From assembly GCF_000611645.1 (NCBI RefSeq), contig NW_014011745.1, positions 1 through 11,481 on the forward strand: DNA of 11,481 nucleotides. The letters are read 5' to 3'. Below are positions 1 to 9,600 of the stretch, one piece after another. Position 1 is the first letter of the stretch. Every line of letters begins with the position of its first letter. The position numbers were made by a program, and so were the translations under genes. The DNA comes from Monoraphidium neglectum. Lineage: Eukaryota; Chlorophyta; Chlorophyceae; Sphaeropleales; Selenastraceae. Under the pieces are notes generated by a model that was not told the DNA's origin, searched no databases, and worked only from the letters and a program-made list of their open reading frames with translations.

Positions 1-1609
1 CCCCCACCGCTCACCCACCCCCAAACCCCCCATCGTCATCCCCACATCGCCATGACACCAGGGCCCACGCCCCACCTGGGGTCCTCCGGGTGCACCGCCA
101 CGGCCGTGTCCCCGAGCATCGTCTCTGGGCGCGTGGTGGCCACCACAATCTCGCCCTCGCCGCTCTCCAGGGGGTACGCGAACGACGTCAGCACGCCGAA
201 CTCCACGGGCTGGAGGTGGGTATTGAGGGGGTGGGGGGTGGGGGGTCGTCGAGGACACGGTCGCGCGCGACCCCACGTGGGGATGCAAAACTTGGCGCCC
301 ATGCGACGTGAGAAGAAAGGGGCCATCTTCAAGGCTGCCGAGGCCCAACGCTGAAGAGTTTGCACGGAAGGGGCCAGGACAGGCGCCAGAGTGGCTATGG
401 CAGGCAAGCTCATACAAACGGGTGCAGCAAAGGGCGCCGCGGCCGGGCCAGGCCCCCCCACCTGGTCGAAGCCCGGGACGTTGATGAGGGTGCGACCCGG
501 GACATCGATGTAATCCACCTTTTGGGGGACGGAGGGGGGAGAATCAGGCATATGAGGGTGCTGGGGAAGGCGTGTCCTGCAGAGGGCCATCTGCGCTGGC
601 ACGGGCAACGCCACAGATGCAGCATTGAGTGCAGCCGTTGCCCCAGACGAAGGATTCCGCTTCCTTTCTCGGCCCCCGAACGCGCGACACGGCGCCGCTC
701 GCTCCCGCGTGCCAATCCAGGCGCCCCAGCTGGCACCGTGGGAGCAAGGAGGAGGGGCGCAGCAAGAGGGCACCTGGGGGACAGAGCACGAGCACGCCAG
801 CGCGGCGACGCCCATCACGCTGGCGCACCGGCACGCCGCCGCCGCACCTCGATGTCGGACACCGCAGTGCGCAGGCGGCAGTCCCAGTTGACGAGGCGGT
901 TGTCGCGGTAGATCACGCCCCCCTCGTACATCCGCACAAACGCTTCCAGCACGGACGCCTGGAGGTGGGCAGGCCGGGGGCGGGGGCACGGGGACGGGGG
1001 GGAGAGAGCGTCTGTCGCGTGTGCCGCGCTGCAAGAAAGAGGGGGTGCCAAACGGTGGCGGGACCCATGGTTGCGCCAAACCAACCCGCCCCCAAGGCGC
1101 GCCGCGCGTGCGAATGACATGCAGACTCCAAAAAATCCCAACAGGCGGGCCCCGCCTCATCCCGGCGCCCAGCAGCAACCGCGCCGGCGCCGGCTGCGCG
1201 CACGTGCCTCAATCCCCCCAAACCCCGCAAGACGGGACCTTCTCCAGCTCCCTCCTCCCCCCACAAGGCACCCTTTCCCTTCATAGAGCCCGCAACCCAT
1301 AAGATCCCCTTCCCGGCATCAACACGGCCGCCCCCGACCCCGCCCCCCCGCCCACCGATCGCGCGTCGTCCATGGTGAAGACCTGGCGGCTCCAGTCCAC
1401 GCTGGAGCCCATGCGCCGCAGCTGGCCGCAGATGCGGCCGCCGTAGTCCTTCACCCAGCTGTACACCTCGGTCAGGAACGCGTCGCGACCTGAGGGGTGG
1501 GGGGCGGACGCCGTTGAGGGTGCGTGTTAGAGAGAGCGAGTGTGTGGTGTGTGTGCGTGTGGTGTGGGTGCATGTGTTTGTATGCGTGCACGTACTTGTG
1601 TGTATGTAT

Positions 1610-1661
<52 letters not shown>

Positions 1662-1983
1662 GCCGCGTCCAGGTTGGGGGCGAGCAAGCCTCCAGGTGGC
1701 GTCGTGGTGCATCGCAATGCAGCAGCGCGACACCACGACAGCATCTGGCCGCGCGAGGCTCCCAAGAAACCCCAAGACGCAGTGCTGACCAGCCACACAA
1801 AGCCCCGCATGTGCGCGTGCTTGTGCTGCGTCCACCCTGGGCATGCGCACATACGTACACCCTGCGCACGCCCTGGCATGCGCCGCACGCAGGATCAAAG
1901 ACAAAAACAACAGCATACACGCAGCTCTTATAAACATGCCCATATCAACCACACAAAGCACACATGCGCGTGCACACCCACGC

Positions 1984-2024
<41 letters not shown>

Positions 2025-2062
2025 CACACAGGCACGCACACACATGCACGCATGCATGCACG

Positions 2063-2093
<31 letters not shown>

Positions 2094-2758
2094 GCATGCG
2101 CCCGCGCGCGTCAGACGTCCGTCCACCCACCCAGGTCGTGGCGCGTGATGCGGCGCTCCTTGGCCAGCTTCTTCTCCACCACGCTCTGGGTGGCAATCCC
2201 GGCGTGGTCCATTCCCGGCACCCACAGCACGTTGTACCCGCTCATGCGGCGCCACCGCACGATGGTGTCCTGGGTTTGGATGGTGGCAGCAAGTGTGCGG
2301 GTGTGGGTGCCTTGCTGTGGGAACGTGCATGCGTGCAAGACTGGCTGTGGATGGGTGCAGAAGGGATGCGTGCGTACGAGCACACGCACACACACGTGTG
2401 AACTTGTGGGTCCAACCTACAGCAAGTGTCAACAGTGCGTGCAACGCAGCAACAGCGTGTGTGGTGTCGCACTCGAACACAGCCGAACGCTGTCTTGGCC
2501 AGACATTGAACGCAACATGGACAAGCAGATCAGGTGTGCATGCATGTAATAGTGGGGACGTGGGGCAACAGCACAGCAGATTGGCAAAAGCCATATGGCT
2601 GGAAGTGGGGGAGCGCACCGCGCGGCCCAGTCTCGCCGAGCCGGTGCCTGGCTTGCACCCCTGGGACTGCATCCGCCTCCCAGGGGCCCCTCTCGTGCAA
2701 CCGCGCGCACCTGAATGGAGTTCGTGAGCGCGTGGCCGATGTGCAGCGCCCCGGTGAC

Positions 2759-2789
<31 letters not shown>

Positions 2790-3297
2790 GGCTTGTCGCT
2801 GGCCAGGTCGGGCTTGAAGAAGCCGCACTGCTCCCACCACTCGTACCACGCGGCCTCCACCTGCATGAAAATTGCACGTTCACATTAGCACGTTTTATGA
2901 AAAAAGTGCGTGCACATACTTCCGGTCTGCGTAACTTGCAGGAGGGGGGGCATCCAGATGGCTGAGTGCTGGACCACTCTAGCCACACCCAGACGCCTCA
3001 ATCAGGGCCCTCGTCCACGCCTCGGCCGCCTGCAGGCGCAACCCCCAGCCCTCCTCTGTCAAGCCGGCGCAGGGGCCCGGGTTGAGCCCCCCGGACTGAC
3101 CATGGTCGGGTGGTAGCCCTTGTACAGCTCGGCGGGCATGATCTTCCTCTCGCCCTTGGGGGTGGAGCGGACCTCGGCCAGCAGCTTGGCCACCTCCTCG
3201 GCCTCGGCAGCCTGGAGGATCATATGTGTGTGTGTGTGTGTGGGGGGGGGGGTGAGCGTGTGTCAGTGGACATACTCGCGTGCGTGTGTGCGTGTGT

Positions 3298-3346
<49 letters not shown>

Positions 3347-5840
3347 CATGCGTGGGTGTACATGTCGTGGATGGCATGCATGTGTTGGGGTAAAGGCGGC
3401 GAGTGGGGCTGCGTGGGTTGCAAGCACGGCAAATGCGCAGGGCAGGTCGTGTCCACCACAGGCACGGGTCAACAAAAACCAGCCCATCACCAGCCCTACA
3501 ACGGCAGCAACCGCCCCCGCTCAAACTGTGCTCCTCAGCCAACCCCAACTGCGACGCGGACGGCGCAGACGTTGCGGCCCTTGCAACGCGCCTTTTTGGC
3601 ATCCGCCTCCGCCTTAGCCTTAGCCTTCTTATCATTGCCGCCGCCGGCCTTGTCCGCCGCCGCCGCCGCCGCGGCCGCCTTGGCGGCAGCCTTGGCCCGC
3701 TTGGCCTCCTTCTCGGCCAGCTTGGCAGCCTGGTGGAGGGGGGCGCACGGACCGCAGCGAATGCACAACCGATAACCTTCGGCTCCCATGTTGTGGAGCA
3801 GCCACCAAGACGATCCCATGGGACTCGCTGCATTCCCTGCTGCTCCCCGCCTCACTGTCAGCAGCCGCTCTTGCGGCACGCTCCAGGGGACCCGGGGGCG
3901 CTCCTGCCGGGCATCTCCAAAGCGGCCACGTTTCCTGCTTCTCCCGCAGCCCCAGCCACCCGCAGCAGCACTGGGGCTGCCAGCCACACTGAAATCCCTC
4001 GCTTCCGCCCACCTTCTTGGCTGCCTTTTCCGGGTCCAGCTCCTCCTTGTCGCCGCCACCCTCACCACCCTCGTCATCCTGCTGCTGCTGCTGCTGCTCG
4101 CCGCCCTCGGTCGCCCCCGCCGCTGCGCCCTTCTTCTTTTTCTTCTTCTTGTCCGCCGGCGCCGCCGCGGGCTCGGCCCAGCCGCTGGCGGCGCAGAACT
4201 TCACCTCGCCTGCCGTATGGGCGGTTGGGGGGCGGTTGTAGGTCTCAGCCAACCCCTCCCTCCGTGGTGCTCGTTTAAGTAGGAGGTGTGCAATCAAGGT
4301 GTCCAGGCGGCCGCCTTGGAAGTGCTGCCTGATGAGACCATGCGCGGGGGCGGCCTGCAGTGGCCGCACGAATCCCTGTCGCCGGCTGCCGAACGAACCC
4401 CCGCTCACCCACAACCGGCGCAAAGTGCTCGCTCTCCGCCGCCCCCCGCAGCCACGCGCCCGTCGCCGGGAACCCCGCGCGCACGTCCTCCCCCAGCACG
4501 CCCCGCCACAGCGGCAGCAGCGCGCACGCGACCGCGACGTCCGCCAGCGTCAGGGGGCCGCCGCCGGCGCCCAGCAGCGACGCGGCGGGGGCGGCGGCGT
4601 CGGCGGCGGCGCGCGAGAGCTGCGCCTCCACCGCGCCCAGGTGCGCCAGGATGTCAGGTCTCGACGCCTCGCGCGCCTTTGAATATCGCAGCAGGGCAGT
4701 GGTTTGTGGGGGGTCGGCATGCGGGCGTGTTGGTTGACTGAGTCTGGGCGGCAGCTGGGGCGCTGTAGATGCGGCTCAAGCCGCGCGCCCGCTGCAGCCC
4801 ACTGCTGCAGCCCGGCAGCCCCGAGATCGCAGCCGCCACATGGCACGGAGCCCCAATCGCCGTGCGTGCTGGAACTAGCCGCAGAGGTACGTGCGCGCTG
4901 CGCAGCACAACAGGCGCGCGGCTGCCTGCCCGTGGTCCTCGCGCCCTGTTCTGCGCGACCAGCAGGCGGAGTGGCCTGCGGGCGGGCAGGGACGCATGCG
5001 CGGGCGTGCGCCTCGCACCTCGTCTGTTGTGTGGTGGCTGGTCGGCTCCAGCCAGGCGCCCGCATGGGACTCCAGCTCAGCCGCCACCTCCAACCACCGG
5101 TCCACCTCGCCCTGCGCCGCCGCGGCCGCGCCGTCAACCCCATGCGCAACGTCAAGCGCCGGGCGGGCGTCGCGGCGTCGCGCCGGGGGGCGGACACGCC
5201 ATGCTTATAAAGCACCTTGTTTGTGAAGGCAGTCGCCTGTGGGCTGCCTCTGCAGACCAGGCTTGCTGCCATTCAGCCTGCCTGGGCCCCCAGCAGCCTG
5301 CCCAGCCCCCGCTCACCGCGAGGTCCTTCGGGACCAGGGCGTCGCCCTTGCTGTCACCAGAGGCGGCCACTGCGCACGAGCAGGGGTGCGGGATGGCGTC
5401 GCCTCGTATGCACAAACCTGCGGTCAACGGAGGGACGCCAGCCCACCACCTGCCCCCGCCAGCCTGCTCCTAGAGCACGGACTCCCGATCGCCACTAGCG
5501 GCCCAGGCTTTCCTGATCCCAGCCAATGGCCCGGCTGGACTGGGCGCACTCACCAGCACGCACGACCGCCATCGTGCCCACGACCTTGTGCCCCTCAGCC
5601 GTGGTGAGCTGGGGCGCCTGATTGCAGGAGCAGCAGGAGCGGCGCGCAGCGCGCAGCGGGCACCCGTTGCAGTTGAGTGCCGATGCGGGGTTAGGTAAAT
5701 GCCAGGCGGATATCGTATCGACTTTTCACCTGCAGGTCAGGATCGGGAGCCTCCACGGTAAGCTTGGCCTCGACCATCCGTGACAAGATCAGGACCTCCG
5801 CCTGGCTCAAGTGTCCAGGAGGCGCCTGGAAGGTCGCCAT
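1..5840 (-). CDS. Valyl-tRNA synthetase, cytosolic, with N-terminal GST-like domain; 5' part of a split gene, 3' end outside the window
   Basis: This enzyme charges tRNA-Val with valine and edits misactivated threonine. Fourteen phase-consistent exons are visible on the minus strand: 5840-5730, 5617-5554, 5369-5317, 5111-5019, 4676-4409, 4209-4013, 3729-about 3592, 3211-3101, 2860-2711, 2269-2131, 1489-1356, 958-848, 518-462 and 209-76. They give about 586 residues of an expected 1,100 to 1,250. Residues 1-200 are GST-like, with a C-terminal helical half containing [13 protein letters not shown] and ending EVKFC, as in eEF1B-gamma. Residues about 200-320 are a Lys/Gln/Ala linker. [10 protein letters not shown] opens the catalytic core. 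[14 protein letters not shown] (HIGH at about 385-388) is the class I ATP site, followed by MDHAGIATQ and [19 protein letters not shown] (about 567-577) begins the CP1 editing domain. The ATG at 5840 has an in-frame TGA just upstream, and no transit peptide is evident, so a cytosolic enzyme is likely. The least certain junctions are the exon 7 donor and the exon 5 acceptor. Confidence 0.95.
1611..1660. repeat. (GT)25 microsatellite in valyl-tRNA synthetase intron 10
   Basis: This is an uninterrupted run of 25 GT units, flanked on its left by degenerate GT-rich DNA from about 1535. It lies wholly within the intron spanning 1490-2130, towards the acceptor side of the minus-strand transcript, where it reads as (AC)n. 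Pure arrays of this length are usually length-polymorphic. Long Cys-Val or Thr-His open frames over this stretch are artefacts of the repeat. Confidence 0.97.
1987..2022. repeat. (CA)18 microsatellite in valyl-tRNA synthetase intron 10
   Basis: Eighteen uninterrupted CA units lie in the same 1490-2130 intron as the (GT)25 array but in the opposite orientation, so the transcript carries (UG)n here and (AC)n further on. The two arrays are about 330 nt apart and are complementary. Confidence 0.97.
2071..2092. repeat. (CA)11 microsatellite next to a 5' splice site
   Basis: Eleven CA units are preceded by imperfect CA/GCA-rich DNA from 2023. The array lies about 38 nt inside the intron from the exon 10 donor at 2131/2130. 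In the minus-strand RNA it is (UG)n just downstream of the 5' splice site. Confidence 0.95.
3225..3336. repeat. (TG)9-G11 and (TG)17 compound repeat in valyl-tRNA synthetase intron 7
   Basis: A (TG)9 run at 3225-3242 passes into 11 consecutive G at 3242-3252. GT-rich spacer DNA follows, then (TG)17 at 3303-3336 and a short alternating CG stretch. The compound array begins about 14 nt from the intron boundary at 3211/3212, so the (AC)n and C-tract form the region just upstream of the exon 8 acceptor in the minus-strand transcript. The C-run can serve as a polypyrimidine tract. Confidence 0.95.
4013..4209 (-). other. Exon 6: low-complexity Lys/Gln/acidic linker of valyl-tRNA synthetase
   Basis: After EVKFC, which closes the GST-like domain, the exon encodes seven consecutive Lys, then Gly/Ala-rich sequence, a six-Gln run from a CAG-type triplet repeat (about 4080-4098) and an Asp/Glu/Gly-rich stretch. 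The next exon (3729 to about 3592) continues with Ala/Lys heptad-like sequence including an eight-Ala run. Basic, repeat-rich linkers before the core are usual in eukaryotic valyl-tRNA synthetases and are generally linked to non-specific tRNA binding. The composition is seen directly; the tRNA-binding role is inference. Confidence 0.85.
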
Positions 5841-6694
5841 GGCTAAAGGACTTCAATCAATGACCCCTAGATAGCAATCCTATGCTCCACGCCGACCAAA
5901 AGGGATTGCTACAGTGTGCCGGCTGCTGCTATTGATGGCCCAGCTGAGCTGCAGCTGCTCAGGACAATGCGTCGTAAGCGATCAACGGCGAAATGGTGCG
6001 ATGGGCGTGACCGTTGCCGGGGTTGGGTGGGTGGAGAGCGGCACCTGCCAAGCAGGCTGCGTCAAAGCAGCTGCTCTGCTAGCTGGCTTCCCACCGGCTA
6101 CTCCGCCTCCATCTGCGGGCATGATACCTTTGACACAAACGTTTGGCCCTAATATGTCATGTTTATTCCTCTCACTTCCGTAAGACGGCCATCAACGCGT
6201 GAGGAGCCTCAGCAGAGAAAGTGGATGTGCAGTGGGTCGCCCACCGCTGTCTTTGCCCACACTGACAAAGTGCGAATCCTGTCGACCTGGCAGCAAAGCT
6301 GCAAATGCTTTGCAACAACACTGCTGCTTTGATTACCAGAGTGCATAGCCCTGCCGGCAAGATTGGGGGTGCCAAGCTCAAAACTCATGTCGGCCGAACG
6401 GGACTGAACGCAGCTACTGTCGCGCTGCTCCAGCCATTGTGGCCAACAGCTTGGTGATGTAGCTGCCCTGAAGCAGAAGGCAGCAACAGTGGGAGCAAAG
6501 CCATCAACTGCAGCAGCGGGCCATGCAAACAACCAAGCGCTTGGGTGCGGCTGATGACGAAGCTGCCGCTTGCAAGGTGAGATGTACAGGCGGCTTAGCT
6601 CACAGTGTGCCGCGCGCCTCGCGCCCACCACTACAAACAAACCATGCGTAGCCGCCCATGCAGCACCACAAACACAATATGCCGGCCCCGCGCA
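5841..6694. promoter_or_regulatory. Non-coding interval: TDP2-like 3' UTR/terminator and valyl-tRNA synthetase promoter
   Basis: Both flanking genes are on the minus strand, so this interval must hold the end of the TDP2-like transcript (stop codon at 6697-6695) and the promoter and 5' UTR of the valyl-tRNA synthetase (ATG at 5840). It looks less GC-rich than its surroundings. Open frames here (plus 5914-6183, minus 6640-6209) show no family resemblance or splice structure. I see no clear TATA box near the start. The UGUAA poly(A) signal common in chlorophytes is absent on the minus strand. An AATAAA lies at 6167-6162 (minus), about 530 nt past the stop, as a weak alternative. Confidence 0.55.
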
Positions 6695-9600
6695 TCACGT
6701 CGTGATCTGCAGCTCCAGCAGGAGGCCATAGTGGTCTGAGGGCAGCACAGGCAGCTTCTTGGAGCCGCCGTTCTTGAAGCCCTTGGTGTAGGTGACCCCC
6801 GGGATGGCGTCCTGCCCCACGATGCGCATGGAGCCAATGCTGTCGTGACATGTGCAGGCAAGGTGGCCACCAGGGTGGCACGCAGTGGGGGCGACCGTGG
6901 GCGCGAGACAGGCGAGCGCAAGGCAGGGGGTCGGCATGGATGCGTTGTGGTGCGTTGGCCCAGCGTGCTGCAGCAGCATCCTATTGCAGCACTTCAGCAA
7001 TGGGGTCTCTGCCCGCCCCAGCCTCCCGCCAGGCGGTAGAGTCTGTGCTGCCGCTTCTCCAGCCACCCTGCAGGATGCACGCACCGCATGTCCCTGAGCC
7101 GCGCCAGCACTCTGTCAAGCCGGTTGCCTGGCCAGTTGCCCATCTGATTGCGATTGCTAGGGCACGTGGGTGTGCAAAAGGGTACATTTTTGTGCAGTGG
7201 TCTGCAAGGCTGGCCAGAGCTGACAAGTACGCCTGCAGCACAGGGAGTGTTATGCATGCAATCTCAAACTTGTCGACGACGAAACAGAAGGATGACGGGG
7301 CAAGCGCTGCCCAAATTGCAGACCCGAATCGGGAAGATAGACGCTCTCACCAGCATCTTGTTAGACTTTGTGTCGTAGGTGAAGCCGGGGAGCCCTGGGT
7401 TGGAGCTGACCCACGCATCACACCACCCAGCCTACGTTGAGCAAGTGATCGCGGATGCATTTTTCAAAGAGTGTGTGTGCGTGCGTGTGTGTGTGCCTGC
7501 ATGCGTGCATGCGCGCGTGTGTGTTTGTGTGTACATGCGTGTGCGTGCGCGTGTGTGTACGTGTGCACGTGCGCACGCGTTCGCATGCCTAGCGAGCATT
7601 TGCGAGGGCGCCGGGTGCCCGTCTCGGCGTTGCCTACCACAGCCCTGCATGACGCAGCCTGGACAAAACTGCACACGCGACGTGCCTATCCGCGTGCATG
7701 TGATCGCGGCGTGCCGCAGACAGCACGCAGTGAGCATGCAGGCACAGTGCGCGGGCACCCTGTGCGCGCACTTTGAGGGGCGGCGCTCCGTCCCTGTTGT
7801 CGTCCCAGTTGAGATCGCCTACATCTCAAGCGGGGCGGGGCGGGGCGTTGGAGGTCGAATCTTGACCACAGTTTCAGGCATGTTGAACGCGACTGGGTCG
7901 TCGGGGCGACATAAGTGAATATCTTTGCAAGGTGCTGTCCAAGCCATCCTTGTCTCCTCGCACAACCTCCCAAGCGAGACATCGGGCCGCACAGAGCTGC
8001 GCCGCTGTTGCATCTGCACCGGCCCGAGCCAGCAAGGCGCCGCCCACGCCCGCGCCCGCGCCCACCCGCAAACAGGACGTTGCCGGCCGGCGCGGCGTCC
8101 AGCACGCGCATCGCCTCGCGCATCTGGTGGGTGCGCTCATCCACAAACATGCCCTGCGGCGGGCAGGGGCTCTCCAAGTGCGACGTCGCCACAACCAGTG
8201 GGGTGCCCCCCACGCTCGTCATCAGCGTCAACAGGCAGCGCCCTTCCCAGGCGATTGGGGGTGGGGTGCGGCATGTGGTGTCCGGGGCCGTGGGAAGAAG
8301 CGAGGAAAGGTGGGTTACTCGAAGCTGAGGGGGTGTGAAAAGCGCTCTTATCAATTTTTATGCCAAATAAGAATGGCGACTGGGCCGCATCAAACCTCGC
8401 CGCACGACAGGCACCTGTGCTTGTCAATTCTGACACTTTAGCTGCGCCCACGAGCACAAGCCGGGTGGGGCGCACTCACCCATGATAGAGTTGCCAAAGG
8501 GCTGGCGGCGGAAGCTACGCGGGGTGACGTTGGGCACCTTGGCCTTGTGCGCCAGCATGATGCTTGGGGCGGGGGCGGCGGACAGGAGGGGGCAGACAGG
8601 ATGGGGCGCACGCGTGGAGGGTGCCACATGGGCAGCCTGTCACGCACAGCCAAAGGGCCATGCTGAGTTACGGCCTGGCGGCCAGCAGGCACATGGACTG
8701 GTAGCAATCCGCCTGTGCTGATGTGTGTGCGTCATGAGCAGCTGAGCAGCGGTGAACCGTTGCTGCATGATTGGCGCGGGGCCCGGGCCAGCTGCGTGGT
8801 GCCATTGGCAACGCTCACGTGAAGTAGGGCTGCCCGGGCGGCGGGTCAGACGCCACATACTTGCCCCACCAGTCGGACGACTGCAGCAGGCTCAGGATCA
8901 GCGGGGTCACCTCCTGCGGCGGGTGTGCGGCGGCGTGGCGGGGTGGCGATGGCTCAGGCAGTGTGGCAGCGCTGCTGTAGATGGGTCCGGGCCCAGGTTT
9001 CCCCTGCTGCCTTGCCCATGCACTCTCATGCCCCTTTGATTGGGGCATGAGAGCCCCTGATTGTTGTCACTGGACATAAGACAGCGGCGGGCCGAGTGCG
9101 GCGCCTGGCACTCCCTGCCAGCCCTGAACAACAGGGACGCCCTGCGTCTTCACGCGCGCCGCCCCATGCCTGCAGGGTGATGAACGTGGGGTGGCCGGCG
9201 TCCACGATGATGCGGCCTATGGCCGCCATGCGCTCCTCCACCGCCGCCTGCTCGTTGAACCACTGCGGCAGTTGTCGCACGCGGCACGGGCCGGCGGGTC
9301 GGCGTATGATAAGAAGTGTGGCGCGTGTGCCCCGGGCCACAGGCCCAGAGCTGCGCCGGCAGTGCAACTCAGGCTCCTGCAGCCAGGTTGTAGTGGGCAG
9401 TCCAGCAGGCTTTACCATCTCCCTACAGCCCCCTCACCACATTATACTGCAAGAGAGTGACTGTCCGCTGCTGCGTCCCCCGCGGGGCTGCTGCCGCGCC
9501 GCCTGCTGCCGCTGCAGCTGCTCCGCTTGGCGCTGCCGGCCCCGCCCTGCCCTCGAGCGACACAGCCGTGGGAGCCACGGCTGTCGCTGCCGGCGCTCGC

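Noticed and set aside
1514..2549. Long open frames on both strands encoding Cys-Val, Thr-His or similar repeats
   Set aside because: They are translations of the GT/CA microsatellites inside valyl-tRNA synthetase introns and have no other protein character. The same applies to those around 3120-3833 and 7379-7918.
4550..5272. A 240-codon minus-strand frame across valyl-tRNA synthetase exon 4
   Set aside because: The overlapping frame with [11 protein letters not shown] fits the GST-like fold and joins its neighbours in phase. The longer frame is an Arg/Pro-rich shadow.
6209..6640. A 143-codon minus-strand frame, and a plus-strand frame at 5914-6183
   Set aside because: There is no recognisable domain, no splice signals joining them to neighbours, and they lie where the TDP2-like 3' UTR and the valyl-tRNA synthetase promoter are expected.
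7831..7847. Three GGGGC units that could be a regulatory GC box
   Set aside because: They lie within a TDP2-like intron, and GC-rich runs are common throughout the window, so nothing supports promoter function.
7686..8354. Reading through the whole 222-codon minus-strand frame as one exon of TDP2
   Set aside because: Only the part from 8242 to 8066 matches the family. Beyond it the frame becomes Gly/Arg-rich at a GTGGGC donor, and the catalytic-Asp segment is found in another frame at 7922-7867.
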